DNA of 64,000 nucleotides from Mesorhizobium sp. (lineage in GTDB: Bacteria; Pseudomonadota; Alphaproteobacteria; Rhizobiales; Rhizobiaceae). The number at the start of each line of letters is the position of its first letter. Within the stretch, counting starts at the first letter, position 1. The translations under genes and the position numbers were made by a program. Shown here in pieces: positions 27,114 to 35,084 of the stretch. The stretch is taken from NCBI RefSeq assembly GCF_004963255.1, contig NZ_SUGA01000009.1, positions 62,001 through 126,000 of the forward strand. The letters are read 5' to 3'. The notes below the pieces were generated by a model that searched no databases, was not told the origin of the DNA, and saw nothing but the letters and a program-made list of their open reading frames with translations.

Positions 27114-27731
27114 TCAGCGCGAGTAGAATTCGACGACCAGGTTCGGTTCCATCTGCACCGCGAACGGAACGTCCGACAGGCCGGGAACGCGCGCGAAGGT
27201 CGCGGTCATCTTGTTGTGGTCGGCTTCGATATAGTCCGGCACGTCGCGCTCGGCGAGAGCGACCGACTCCAGCACGATCACGAGTTGCTTCGACTTCTCG
27301 CGCACCTCGATGACGTCGCCCGGCTTGCAGCGATACGAACCAATGTTGGTACGCTTGCCGTTGACGTTGACGTGGCCGTGGTTGACGAACTGACGGGCGG
27401 CGAAGATGGTCGGCACGAACTTGGCGCGATAGACGATCGCGTCGAGGCGCGACTCGAGCAGGCCGATCAGGTTCTCGGAGGTGTCGCCCTTGCGGCGGTT
27501 GGCCTCTTCATAGACCTTGCGGAACTGCTTTTCCGAAACGTCTCCATAGTGACCCTTCAGCTTCTGCTTGGCGCGCAGCTGCAGGCCGAAGTCGGAAAGC
27601 TTGCCCTTGCGGCGCTGGCCGTGCTGGCCGGGGCCGTATTCACGCTTGTTGACTGGGGACTTCGGGCGCCCCCAGATGTTTTCGCCGAGACGGCGGTCGA
27701 TCTTGTATTTCGCGGATTCGCGCTTGCTCAT
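27114..27731 (-). CDS. rpsD: 30S ribosomal protein S4
   Basis: A 205-residue S4: [26 protein letters not shown] at the start, the S4 RNA-binding domain [36 protein letters not shown] in the middle, and LVVEFYSR at the end. It binds 16S rRNA early in 30S assembly and often represses its own translation. AAGGGA lies 5-7 nt before ATG 27731. It is monocistronic here, flanked by a terminator and a long leader containing a hairpin (27875-27896). The zinc-binding Cys residues of some S4 proteins are absent, as is usual in this group. Confidence 0.97.
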   Translation of the reverse strand: MSKRESAKYKIDRRLGENIWGRPKSPVNKREYGPGQHGQRRKGKLSDFGLQLRAKQKLKGHYGDVSEKQFRKVYEEANRRKGDTSENLIGLLESRLDAIVYRAKFVPTIFAARQFVNHGHVNVNGKRTNIGSYRCKPGDVIEVREKSKQLVIVLESVALAERDVPDYIEADHNKMTATFARVPGLSDVPFAVQMEPNLVVEFYSR

Positions 27732-28102
27732 CGCATTCCCTTTCAAAACAATGTACCCGGAACCCCATGGCTCCGGGCGAAGGAAACGCGCCCTCCTCTG
27801 GCCTCCGTTTTCGAGACCTGACAGGGTTTCCCACGCAAAGCGACGGAAAACCCACGGGACACGTCAAAAGAAACCACCGGGCGTCGCCACCCGGTGTTTG
27901 GGGGCCTGTTAAACACAGATTTAACCGCTGTCAAGCTTGCGGCTGGCGACATTGAGGGCAAGCCTATACCATTCCTGCGTTGCATGCGGCGCTGGATGTG
28001 GCGGAAAGTTGCACGCCGGCGGCATCGGGGGCGGATGCGGCGTCTTCGGATGCGAACGCCCGCACATGATGAAGGGACTGGAGCAGAGGAGTGCGAATTC
28101 CC
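27732..28102. other. 371-bp intergenic region between rpsD and the small secreted protein gene
   Basis: Divergent spacer holding the rpsD leader and promoter (left) and the promoter of the 67-residue protein gene (right). The only clear structure is the hairpin at 27875-27896. The apparent frames here have no Shine-Dalgarno or recognisable protein sequence. Confidence 0.5.
27875..27896 (-). promoter_or_regulatory. Hairpin in the rpsD leader (possible attenuator)
   Basis: CACCGGG and CCCGGTG around an 8-nt loop. On the minus strand the stem is followed by GTTTCTTTT, so it could work as a terminator about 150 bp before rpsD, either of an upstream short RNA or as a leader attenuator. Confidence 0.45.
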
Positions 28103-28306
28103 ATGAAGAAATTCTTCCTTACCCTGACCGGAGCCGCCGTCCTGGCCGGGTCGATGGCGGTCATGACGCCTGAACCGGCCATGGCCAGGCATTGGCACGG
28201 CCACAAGCAGGTGTGCCGCGTCCTGGTGAAGAAAAGAGTCGTCTGGCGCCACGGCCACCGCCATGTCGTGCGCTACAAGACGAAATACTGCTGGTGGCGC
28301 CGCTAG
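28103..28306 (+). CDS. Small secreted His/Arg-rich basic protein
   Basis: A 67-residue protein with a classic signal peptide (MKKFFLTLTGAAVLAG, cleavage after AMA at residue 28) and a 39-residue mature part very rich in Arg, Lys, His and Trp (RHWHGHKQV, RHGHRHVVR, CWWRR) with two Cys residues that could form one disulfide. No family is recognised. I prefer ATG 28103 over the GTG at 28091, though the GAGGAG is about 11 nt away. A strong terminator follows 25 bp after the stop, so it is a single-gene transcript. Confidence 0.7.
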   Translation: MKKFFLTLTGAAVLAGSMAVMTPEPAMARHWHGHKQVCRVLVKKRVVWRHGHRHVVRYKTKYCWWRR

Positions 28307-28331
28307 CCTTCTTTCGGCAAGACTTCGACTG

Positions 28332-28360
28332 AAGCCCGCGGCCAACACCGCGGGCTTTTT
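28332..28360 (+). terminator. Rho-independent terminator after the small secreted protein gene
   Basis: A perfect 10-bp stem, AAGCCCGCGG with CCGCGGGCTT, 6-nt loop, followed by TTT. It lies 25 bp after the stop codon. Confidence 0.85.
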
Positions 28361-28376
28361 CATCCGATCCCGCGAT

Positions 28377-28559
28377 CTAAGACTTCTTGCTGGGCAGGCC
28401 CTTGCGCTTAGTCTCGGCGAATTCCTCGAGCTGCTTTTCGCTCATCGAGTGATACATCTCGCGCGACGCACCCTTGAGCTCGCTTTTCTTGATCTCGCCA
28501 CGCTTGGCGGAAAGCGCTGCGCCGGCTGCCTTTTGCTGGGCTTGCGATGTGGCGGGCAT
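28377..28559 (-). CDS. DUF3008 small protein
   Basis: A 60-residue lysine-rich protein: MPATSQAQQKAAGAALSAKRG, then LKGASREMYHSMSEKQLEEFAETKRKGLPSKK. This is the DUF3008 pattern seen widely in rhizobia; related short proteins are reported as stress-induced, but the function is unknown. ATG 28559 has AGGAG 7 nt upstream; the longer frame is not used. A palindromic repeat lies just upstream of its Shine-Dalgarno. Confidence 0.8.
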   Translation of the reverse strand: MPATSQAQQKAAGAALSAKRGEIKKSELKGASREMYHSMSEKQLEEFAETKRKGLPSKKS

Positions 28560-28578
28560 GGTCGTTTCTCCTTTGCTG

Positions 28579-28641
28579 GAGAGCAATTCCAGGAAAAGTG
28601 TGAAACGTTTTCCGTCAGGAATTGCGTCAATCAGATAGAGT
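28579..28641 (+). repeat. AATTCC...GGAATT palindromic element, copy 2
   Basis: A hairpin element (AATTCCAGGAAAAG ... TTTTCCGTCAGGAATT) nearly identical to 30949-31010 and, reversed, to 13789-13850. It lies in the promoter region of the DUF3008 gene. Confidence 0.75.
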
Positions 28642-28751
28642 AGAAACGCCGCGCTCCGGCGCCAGTTCCGGCGTCCACAGCTTCAATCCCCGGAAGCCCG
28701 ACCTTCGCTGGCAGACTTCCCGTGTCCGGAACCCCAGTGTAGGACAACGGC

Positions 28752-30137
28752 ATGAAATCGCTGACCGATCCCTCACAGGCCCTCTCCACCGGCCTCGCGA
28801 AGATCCGCACCGAGTTCCACGTGCCGGACGGATTTCCGCCGGAGGTGATGGCTGCGGCGGAAGCGGCGGCCAGGCGTGTGCCTAGCCAGCATGCCGACCG
28901 CACCGCGATGCCTTTCGTCACGCTCGATCCGGCGAGCTCCACCGATCTTGATCAGGCCTTCTCTATCGAGGCGAGCGGCGGCGATCTCCTCTTGCATTAT
29001 GCCATCGCCGACGTGGCCTGGTTCGCCGAGGACGGCGACGCGATTGATCTCGAAGCCTGGAACCGAGGTGAGACGCTTTATTTGCCGGACGGCAAGGCCG
29101 GGCTCTACCCGCCGGTGCTTGCCGAGGCCGCGGCGAGCCTGCTGCCCGATGGACCGCGTCCCTCAGTCATCTTCACGATCAGGGTTGCCGGGGACGGCGC
29201 GGTGAAGCTGGACGGCGCGGAGCGCGCCATCATCCAAAGCCGCGCCAAGCTCGCCTATAACAGCGTGCAACCCTCCGACGTTCCGGCCGGCTTCACGGAA
29301 CTGGCGCGGCGCATGGCGGCAAACGAAGAGCGTCGCGGTGCTTCGCGCGTCGACCCGCCCGAGCAGGAGGTGGAAAGGCTCGCCGACGGCACGTTCCGGC
29401 TTTCGTTCAGGCCGCTGCTGCAATCCGAACAGGACAATGCAGCACTTTCGCTGGCCGCCAATATGGCGATCGCCGATGCCATGCTGGCGCACAAGACCGG
29501 GCTGTTTCGGGTGATGTCGGGGCCTGACGCTTCCAAGGTGCAAAGGCTGCGCAGCGCAGCGCAGGCGCTCGGCCTGTCCTGGCCAGCCTCCACCAGCCTG
29601 CACGACTATCAGCGCACGCTCGATCCGGCCGATCCAAAACAGGCGGCGCTGATGCTGGAAATCCGCCGCGCCGGCAACGGCGCGTCCTACCAGCCCTATC
29701 AGCAGGGCGTTGTCCCCTGGCATGAGGCGATGGCCGCGACCTATGCCCATGCCACCGCGCCGCTCAGGCGGCTGGCCGACCGCTACGTCGTGCGCTGCGC
29801 GCTGGCAATCGCCAACGGCCAGCCCGTGCCGCAGGCCGTCACCAACGCCTTCGCCCGGTTGCCGAAGGTGATGGGGCGCGGCGACGCCCGAGCCTCGCAG
29901 ATCAACCACGCTGTCATCGACCTTGCCGAGGCGGTGATGCTCAAAGGACACGAGGGTGAGACGTTCAAGGCCGTCGTCACCGACTTCGTCGATCATGGCG
30001 TGCGCGCACAGCTTGCCGACATGCCTGTCGTCGCCAACGTGAAAGCCTCCGGGCTCAGGCAGGGCGACGATCTCAGGCTGAAACTGGTCTCGGCCGATCC
30101 GGATCAGCGCAGCATCGTCTTCGAGACTGCCGTCTAA
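28752..30137 (+). CDS. RNB-domain ribonuclease (RNase II/R-like, short form)
   Basis: A 461-residue exoribonuclease-like protein consisting almost wholly of an RNB catalytic domain. It lacks the two N-terminal cold-shock domains of RNase II/R, and there is no obvious S1 domain. [17 protein letters not shown] near residue 60 is the metal-binding motif; RNase II has DxDD there, but the fourth Asp is Gln here. [26 protein letters not shown] and [16 protein letters not shown] (with the RNA-cutting Arg) are intact. The last about 70 residues may form a small beta-domain. It converges on murI with a 4-nt overlap. Confidence 0.85.
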   Translation: MKSLTDPSQALSTGLAKIRTEFHVPDGFPPEVMAAAEAAARRVPSQHADRTAMPFVTLDPASSTDLDQAFSIEASGGDLLLHYAIADVAWFAEDGDAIDLEAWNRGETLYLPDGKAGLYPPVLAEAAASLLPDGPRPSVIFTIRVAGDGAVKLDGAERAIIQSRAKLAYNSVQPSDVPAGFTELARRMAANEERRGASRVDPPEQEVERLADGTFRLSFRPLLQSEQDNAALSLAANMAIADAMLAHKTGLFRVMSGPDASKVQRLRSAAQALGLSWPASTSLHDYQRTLDPADPKQAALMLEIRRAGNGASYQPYQQGVVPWHEAMAATYAHATAPLRRLADRYVVRCALAIANGQPVPQAVTNAFARLPKVMGRGDARASQINHAVIDLAEAVMLKGHEGETFKAVVTDFVDHGVRAQLADMPVVANVKASGLRQGDDLRLKLVSADPDQRSIVFETAV

Positions 30138-30940
30138 CGCGCGGTCAGTCCAAATCCCTGAATCAGCCGCCTGGTGGCGAAATCCACCTTGCCGGAAGTG
30201 AAGACGGCAAGATCGGGCTCGCTGTCGCTGGATATTTCTGCGACTGGTTCGAGCAGCGACATGGCGCGCCGGGCGATCGCTTCGGCTGGATCGATCCAGT
30301 CGACCGGCCAGGGTGCCGTCTTGCGCATGCGGTTGACGAGAAACGGATAGTGCGTGCAGGCAAGCACGACGATGTCGGTGCGGTTGCCCTCGCGCTCGAT
30401 GAAACAAGGCGCGATCTCGGCGCGCACGGCTTCTTCATCGACGAAGCCCTGGCGCATATAGATCTCGGCTAGCCCTGCCAGCCGGTCGCTGCCGACCAGG
30501 CGCACATGGCATTTCTGCGCCCATTTGCTGATCAGGTCGCGCGTGTATTGGCGCTTCACAGTGCCCGGCGTCGCCAGCACCGACACCAGGCCGGATCGCG
30601 TGCGCTCGGCGGCCGGCTTGATCGCCGGCACGGTGCCGACAAAAGGGTGGCCGGGGAATGTCTCGCGCAGCGCCTCGATCACCAGCGTCGAAGCTGTGTT
30701 GCAGGCAATGACCGAGATCGCCGGCTGCAGCCGGTCGAGCAATTTGCCGAACAGCGTGAGGATGTGCTCCTTGAGCGCCGGTTCTTCCCAGGCGCCGTAA
30801 GGAAAAGCCGCGTCGTCGGCGACATAGACGAAGCGGCGATCGGGCATCAGCACGCGCGCTTCGCGCAGCACGGTCAGCCCGCCGACGCCGGAATCGAACA
30901 TCAGGATCGGGCGCTGGCTTGATCGATCGCTCATTGTCAT
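30134..30940 (-). CDS. murI: Glutamate racemase
   Basis: A 268-residue racemase giving D-glutamate for peptidoglycan. [32 protein letters not shown] (Cys 1) and [15 protein letters not shown] (Cys 2) are the two-base catalytic motifs. I choose ATG 30940 (or 30934). The frame runs back to 31000, but those 20 codons (MTQFRTENR...) are translated repeat sequence, not protein. The stop overlaps the convergent RNB gene. It is cytoplasmic, with the expected length. Confidence 0.95.
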   Translation of the reverse strand: MTMSDRSSQRPILMFDSGVGGLTVLREARVLMPDRRFVYVADDAAFPYGAWEEPALKEHILTLFGKLLDRLQPAISVIACNTASTLVIEALRETFPGHPFVGTVPAIKPAAERTRSGLVSVLATPGTVKRQYTRDLISKWAQKCHVRLVGSDRLAGLAEIYMRQGFVDEEAVRAEIAPCFIEREGNRTDIVVLACTHYPFLVNRMRKTAPWPVDWIDPAEAIARRAMSLLEPVAEISSDSEPDLAVFTSGKVDFATRRLIQGFGLTAR

Positions 30941-30948
30941 CCGGTCAT

Positions 30949-31010
30949 AGAGCAATTCCAGGAAAAGTGTGAAACGGTTTTCCGTCCGGAATTGCGTCAA
31001 AACAAAGAGA
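30949..31010 (+). repeat. AATTCC...GGAATT palindromic element, copy 3
   Basis: Same element as at 28579-28641, here GTCCGG instead of GTCAGG in the right arm and followed by AAAACAAAGAGA. It lies immediately upstream of the murI start. Confidence 0.8.
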
Positions 31011-31114
31011 GGCGGCAGGTCCGTGATTGGACCGCAGGCGCTTCTATCGCGAATGATCTTGGTCTTGAAGAGGCGAATGCGAGCAGCTTTTGCGCAGCTG
31101 TCTCGCAGGCTCGC

Positions 31115-31720
31115 TCATATGCCGCGCTTGCCGAAGCCGGCCGGGCGCGGCCGGCCGAAGGGCTGCGGCGCGGGCGGAACGCGGGGAGTTGCAGCGGCAG
31201 CCGCGGCGCGTGGTGCGGCCGGCACAGCGGCGCGTGCAGTGCGCGCCGGTGCCGGCAGCGGACCGTCGAAGTCGAAGACATCCGTCAATTCATCGATGTT
31301 GCTGCCCGCGACGGGTTTCGCCCAGAGGATCGTGCACCAAAGTCCGAATATCGAAAGTCCGAGCAGGTTCAGCCCGCCCGGAATGCTCTCGGGATCGTCG
31401 AATTTGACGACCAGCAGCACGCCCGCCTGCAATAGGGCATAGGCGGCGGAAAGGGCAATATAGGCCCACAGGATCCACCGGCGTCCATTCGCGTCGCGGG
31501 TGCGGCGCGCGGCGATGTTGCCGCGAAGCGCGACAAAGATGAGCGAGGCGATCAGGACCGCGCCTGCCATGCCCTGCCGCGCCGGGCCAGGCCCTGAATT
31601 GATCAGTCCTTCGAAACCGATCGTGCCGACAATGCAGACAACGACCACCACGGCTTCGGCAACAGCAAGACCGAGAGAGTAAAGGAAAAAGCGCAGCCGG
31701 CCAATATTGGACGTAAACAT
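31115..31720 (-). CDS. Hypothetical membrane protein with Ala/Pro-rich tail
   Basis: A 201-residue protein with four hydrophobic segments (about residues 9-37, 49-65, 83-106 and 118-133) and a low-complexity Ala/Pro/Arg-rich C-terminus from about residue 155. The N-terminal IGRLRFFLYSLGL is faintly like DUF805 proteins, but the match is weak and I leave it unassigned. GGGGGTGG lies near the ATG. It is 81 bp upstream of nothing in its own direction but murI, separated by the palindrome. The function is unknown. Confidence 0.6.
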   Translation of the reverse strand: MFTSNIGRLRFFLYSLGLAVAEAVVVVVCIVGTIGFEGLINSGPGPARQGMAGAVLIASLIFVALRGNIAARRTRDANGRRWILWAYIALSAAYALLQAGVLLVVKFDDPESIPGGLNLLGLSIFGLWCTILWAKPVAGSNIDELTDVFDFDGPLPAPARTARAAVPAAPRAAAAAATPRVPPAPQPFGRPRPAGFGKRGI

Positions 31721-31801
31721 GTGCCACCCCCACTATTGCGGCAAGGATGAGGCATAACAGAATAAAAATCGGTTACTTCAAATGCTCATAGCTTATGGAT
31801 T

Positions 31802-32650
31802 TTAACTTTCTTGGTCTTTGGCGCGACTTCGCGCAGCCGCCGGCAGCCGCCTCGGATCATCCCCAGGCGAGCCATCGCCGCGCGGCATGGCCGGCGAGAA
31901 CCGGTCGAGCGAGGAGATGATGCCGCGCAGAACCTTCAGTTCCGGCTCGGCAAAGCCCGCGCGCGTCAGCACGGCGCGCAAATTGTCGACCATCTTCGGC
32001 TTCTTTTCTTCCGGGCGGAAGTAGCCTCGCGCCTCCAGCGCGTTCTCCAGATAGGCGAACAGGCTGTGCAATTGCTCCTTGGTCGCCGGCACCATCTCCG
32101 GCCCGGAGAAATTGGTCTGGGTCTCGTCGGCGAGGCCGGATTTCATCCATTCATAGGACATCAAAAGCACCGCTTGCGCGATGTTGAGCGAGGAGAACCC
32201 GGGATCGACCGGAAAAGTGACGATCTCGTCGGCAAGCCCGACCTCGTCATTATAGAGGCCGAAGCGCTCGCGGCCGAACAGGATGCCGGTGCGCTGGCCG
32301 GCCTCGACGCGTGCCCTCAGCGCCCTGCCCGCTTCCACCGGCCCACGCACAGGCTTGAAGCCGTCGCGCTCGCGCGCGGTCGTGGCGAAGACGAAGTTCA
32401 GGTCGGCAACGGCCGACGCCAGATCGTCGAAGACCCTGGTGGCGTCGATGACATGATCGGCACGGCTGGCGGCCGCGCGCGCCTTCTCGCTCGGCCAGCC
32501 ATCGCGCGGGTTGACGAGGCGCAGTTCCGACAAGCCGAAATTCGCCATGGCGCGGGCGACCATGCCGATATTCTCGCCGAGCTGCGGCTCGACCAGGATG
32601 ATCGCCGGTCCGGCGGAGGCGGTCTTGGCTGTATCTTCGGTGGCTGGCAT
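31802..32650 (-). CDS. TrmJ-type RNA 2'-O-methyltransferase (SpoU family)
   Basis: A 282-residue SPOUT-class methyltransferase. AIILVEPQLGENIGMVARAMANFGLSELRLVNPRDGW is motif 1; GILFGRERFGLYNDEV and PVDPGFSSLNIAQAVLLMSYEW form the SAM knot. This matches TrmJ, which methylates the 2'-O of tRNA position 32, though family assignment by eye cannot separate it from related SpoU enzymes. ATG 32650 gives the typical N-terminus; the frame runs 23 codons further. It is divergent from icd, 208 bp away. The C-terminal domain is of TrmJ length. Confidence 0.88.
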   Translation of the reverse strand: MPATEDTAKTASAGPAIILVEPQLGENIGMVARAMANFGLSELRLVNPRDGWPSEKARAAASRADHVIDATRVFDDLASAVADLNFVFATTARERDGFKPVRGPVEAGRALRARVEAGQRTGILFGRERFGLYNDEVGLADEIVTFPVDPGFSSLNIAQAVLLMSYEWMKSGLADETQTNFSGPEMVPATKEQLHSLFAYLENALEARGYFRPEEKKPKMVDNLRAVLTRAGFAEPELKVLRGIISSLDRFSPAMPRGDGSPGDDPRRLPAAARSRAKDQES

Positions 32651-32858
32651 GGCTATGGGTAACCGGGGTTTGCGGCGTTTCGGCGTCCCCTGCCACATCC
32701 GGACCGGAAAATGAAGCATTCACAACAGCGGCACACGTCCATTCCGGCGCGGATCGTGGTTTGCGCGCTGAAAAAGCCTTTGATATACGCTCCGCATTCC
32801 CGGCCGAAACCATGCGGGCAAGGCCGTCCAGATCCCCCAGCAACGAGGCACTCTTTCC

Positions 32859-34070
32859 ATGGCGAAGATCAAGGTGGCGAACCCGGTCGTCGAGCTCGAC
32901 GGCGACGAGATGACCCGCATCATCTGGCAGTTCATCAAGGACAAGCTGATCCACCCCTATCTCGATCTGAAGCTTGAATATTACGACCTCGGCATCGAGC
33001 ACCGCGACGCCACCAACGACCAGGTGACCATCGACTCCGCCAACGCCATCAAGAAATGGGGCGTCGGCGTGAAATGCGCGACGATCACCCCCGACGAGGC
33101 CCGCGTCGAGGAATTCAAGCTGAAGAAGATGTGGAAGTCGCCCAACGGCACCATCCGCAACATCCTCGGCGGCACCATCTTCCGCGAGCCGATCATCATG
33201 AAGAACGTGCCGCGCCTGGTGCCGGGCTGGACCAAGCCGATCGTCGTCGGCCGTCACGCCTTCGGCGACCAGTACCGGGCCACCGACTTCCGCTTCCCCG
33301 GCAAGGGCAAGCTGACGATCAAGTTCGTCGGCGAGGACGGCCAGGTGATCGAGCACGAGGTCTATGACGCGCCGGGCGCCGGCGTGGCCATGGCCATGTA
33401 CAATCTCGACGAGTCGATCCGCGAGTTCGCCCGCGCCTCGCTGAACTACGGGCTGCTGCGCAATTTCCCGGTTTATCTGTCGACCAAGAACACCATCCTC
33501 AAGGCCTATGACGGCCGCTTCAAGGATATTTTCCAGGAGGTCTACGAGAAGGAATTCGAGGCCGAATTCAAGGCGCGCAAACTCTGGTACGAGCACCGCC
33601 TGATCGACGACATGGTCGCTTCGAGCCTGAAATGGTCGGGCGGCTATGTCTGGGCCTGCAAGAACTATGACGGCGACGTGCAGTCCGACACCGTCGCGCA
33701 AGGTTTTGGCTCGCTCGGCCTGATGACCTCGGTGCTGATGACCCCCGACGGCAAGACCGTGGAAGCGGAAGCCGCGCACGGCACCGTGACCCGCCACTAC
33801 CGCCAGCACCAGAAGGGCGAGGAAACCTCGACCAATTCCATCGCCTCGATCTTCGCCTGGACGCGCGGGCTCGCCCATCGCGCCAAGCTCGACGGCAATG
33901 CCGAGCTGAAGCGCTTCGCCGAGACGTTGGAGAAGGTCTGCATCCAGACCGTCGAAAGCGGCTTCATGACCAAGGACCTGTCGCTGCTGATCGGCCCCGA
34001 CCAGCCGTGGCTCTCCACCACTGGCTTCCTCGACAAGATCGACGAGAATCTGCAGAAGGCAATGGGGTGA
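32859..34070 (+). CDS. icd: NADP-dependent isocitrate dehydrogenase (dimeric, eukaryotic type)
   Basis: A 403-residue TCA-cycle enzyme converting isocitrate to 2-oxoglutarate with [52 protein letters not shown] (substrate phosphorylation-loop equivalent SPNGTIRN) and [20 protein letters not shown] are those of the type II (dimeric) form rather than the E. coli form. A GAGG lies about 10 nt upstream of the ATG. Two terminators follow. It is monocistronic. Confidence 0.96.
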   Translation: MAKIKVANPVVELDGDEMTRIIWQFIKDKLIHPYLDLKLEYYDLGIEHRDATNDQVTIDSANAIKKWGVGVKCATITPDEARVEEFKLKKMWKSPNGTIRNILGGTIFREPIIMKNVPRLVPGWTKPIVVGRHAFGDQYRATDFRFPGKGKLTIKFVGEDGQVIEHEVYDAPGAGVAMAMYNLDESIREFARASLNYGLLRNFPVYLSTKNTILKAYDGRFKDIFQEVYEKEFEAEFKARKLWYEHRLIDDMVASSLKWSGGYVWACKNYDGDVQSDTVAQGFGSLGLMTSVLMTPDGKTVEAEAAHGTVTRHYRQHQKGEETSTNSIASIFAWTRGLAHRAKLDGNAELKRFAETLEKVCIQTVESGFMTKDLSLLIGPDQPWLSTTGFLDKIDENLQKAMG

Positions 34071-34086
34071 GGAGCGGTGCGCGAAG

Positions 34087-34120
34087 CGCATGAAAAGCCC
34101 CAAAATGGGCTTTTCATGCG
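34087..34120. terminator. Symmetric hairpin after icd
   Basis: A perfect 14-bp stem (CGCATGAAAAGCCC with its complement), 6-nt loop CAAAAT, 17 bp after the icd stop. It is symmetric and T-rich in the right arm, and can terminate or protect the 3' end. Confidence 0.7.
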
Positions 34121-34176
34121 ACGAACGCCCGGAGCCATAGCGTAGGGCCGGGCCGTGTGCCAAAGTCCCTCAGTGT

Positions 34177-34205
34177 CGAAGGCTCCGAAAGGAGCCTTCG
34201 TTTTT
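34177..34205 (+). terminator. Rho-independent terminator upstream of the GST gene
   Basis: CGAAGGCTCC and GGAGCCTTCG with a GAAA loop, followed by TTTTT: a textbook terminator, 107 bp after icd and 27 bp before the GST start. It probably ends the icd transcript, or a short RNA starting after the first hairpin. Confidence 0.85.
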
Positions 34206-34231
34206 GTGGGGTAAGCAAAAGAGCGGAAGCG

Positions 34232-34858
34232 ATGGCCGAGCCGATCCTCTATGGCGCTGACTACAGCGTTTATGTGCGCATCGCGCGGATGACGTTGGAG
34301 GAGAAAGGCATCGGCTACGAGCTGGTGCCGCTCGACATCTTCGCCGCCGACGGCATTCCCGCCTGGTATCTGGAACATCACCCGTTCGGTCGCATCCCGG
34401 CCTTCGAGCATGACGGTTTTCGCCTGTTCGAGACCGGCGCAATCGCGCGCTATGTCGACGAAGCCTTCGATGGCCCGGCCCTTCAGCCTACTGATCCGCG
34501 CCTTCGGGCGCGGATGAACCAGATCATCGGCATGCTCGATGCCTATGGCTACCGCGCCATGGTCTGGGATGTGGCGGTCGAGCGGCTTGAAAAGGCGCCG
34601 CCGGACGAGGCGCTGATCGCCGCCGGGCTCCGCCAGGCCGAAACGGTGTTCAAGGTTTTGACATCCTGCAAGGCAAAGGGGCCCTGGCTGATTAGCGAGC
34701 AACTGACGCTGGCCGACCTGCACGCGGCGCCGATCATCGCCTATTTCCTCAAGGTCTCGGAAGGGCGCGACCTGCTGGCGCGGTTTGCGGATATCCAGGA
34801 TTGGTATGCGCGCGTGGCTGATCGTGCGAGCTTTGTGCGGACTGAAAAGGTCGCTTAG
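34232..34858 (+). CDS. Glutathione S-transferase family protein
   Basis: A 208-residue GST. The thioredoxin-like N-domain (PILYGADYSVYVRIARMTLEEKGIGYELVPLDIF) has the Ser/Tyr-x-x-V start of GSTs, and the glutathione-contact HHPFGRIPAFEHDGFRLFETGAIARYVDEAF is intact. The C-domain is helical, with LADLHAAPIIAYF. GGAAG lies 5 nt before ATG 34232. The natural electrophile is unknown. A terminator lies just upstream, so it must have its own start near 34205-34230 or read through. Confidence 0.87.
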   Translation: MAEPILYGADYSVYVRIARMTLEEKGIGYELVPLDIFAADGIPAWYLEHHPFGRIPAFEHDGFRLFETGAIARYVDEAFDGPALQPTDPRLRARMNQIIGMLDAYGYRAMVWDVAVERLEKAPPDEALIAAGLRQAETVFKVLTSCKAKGPWLISEQLTLADLHAAPIIAYFLKVSEGRDLLARFADIQDWYARVADRASFVRTEKVA

Positions 34859-34884
34859 GCCGAGTGAATTTCCTCAACGTCGGC

Positions 34885-35060
34885 GCCGCCCCTCATTGCC
34901 CTGCCGGGCATTTCTCCCCGTAACGGGGAGAAAGAAGCGGTTGCAACGCAGGCGCCTTTCCTGCACCGCTGACCATTGGCGAAAGCCGATGCGACGTCCG
35001 ATCTCCCTCCATGTGGGGGGATGTCCGGCAGGACAGAGAGGGGCGCTGTCCCGCCAACCG
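34885..35060. repeat. RIME-like palindromic element, copy with imperfect inverted ends
   Basis: The left end (CCCCTCATTGCCCTGCCGGGCAT) and right end (its approximate complement near 35018-35050) are imperfect inverted repeats; the left half also contains the TTTCTCCCC/GGGGAGAAA hairpin. It lies between the convergent GST and alaS genes and is related to 11971-12179. Confidence 0.6.
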
Positions 35061-35084
35061 TCGCAATAAATTCAGTCCGCCCGC

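Noticed and set aside
30941..31000. N-terminal extension of MurI (MTQFRTENR...)
   Set aside because: These codons are the translation of a palindromic repeat present at three places; MurI starts at 30940 or 30934.
32250..34163. A 637-residue open frame antisense to icd and running into the methyltransferase gene
   Set aside because: It is an antisense shadow of icd plus another frame of the TrmJ-like gene; neither part resembles a protein family.
34071..34231. A possible small RNA between the two terminators after icd
   Set aside because: There are two strong hairpins but no convincing promoter between them; the simpler reading is tandem termination of icd.
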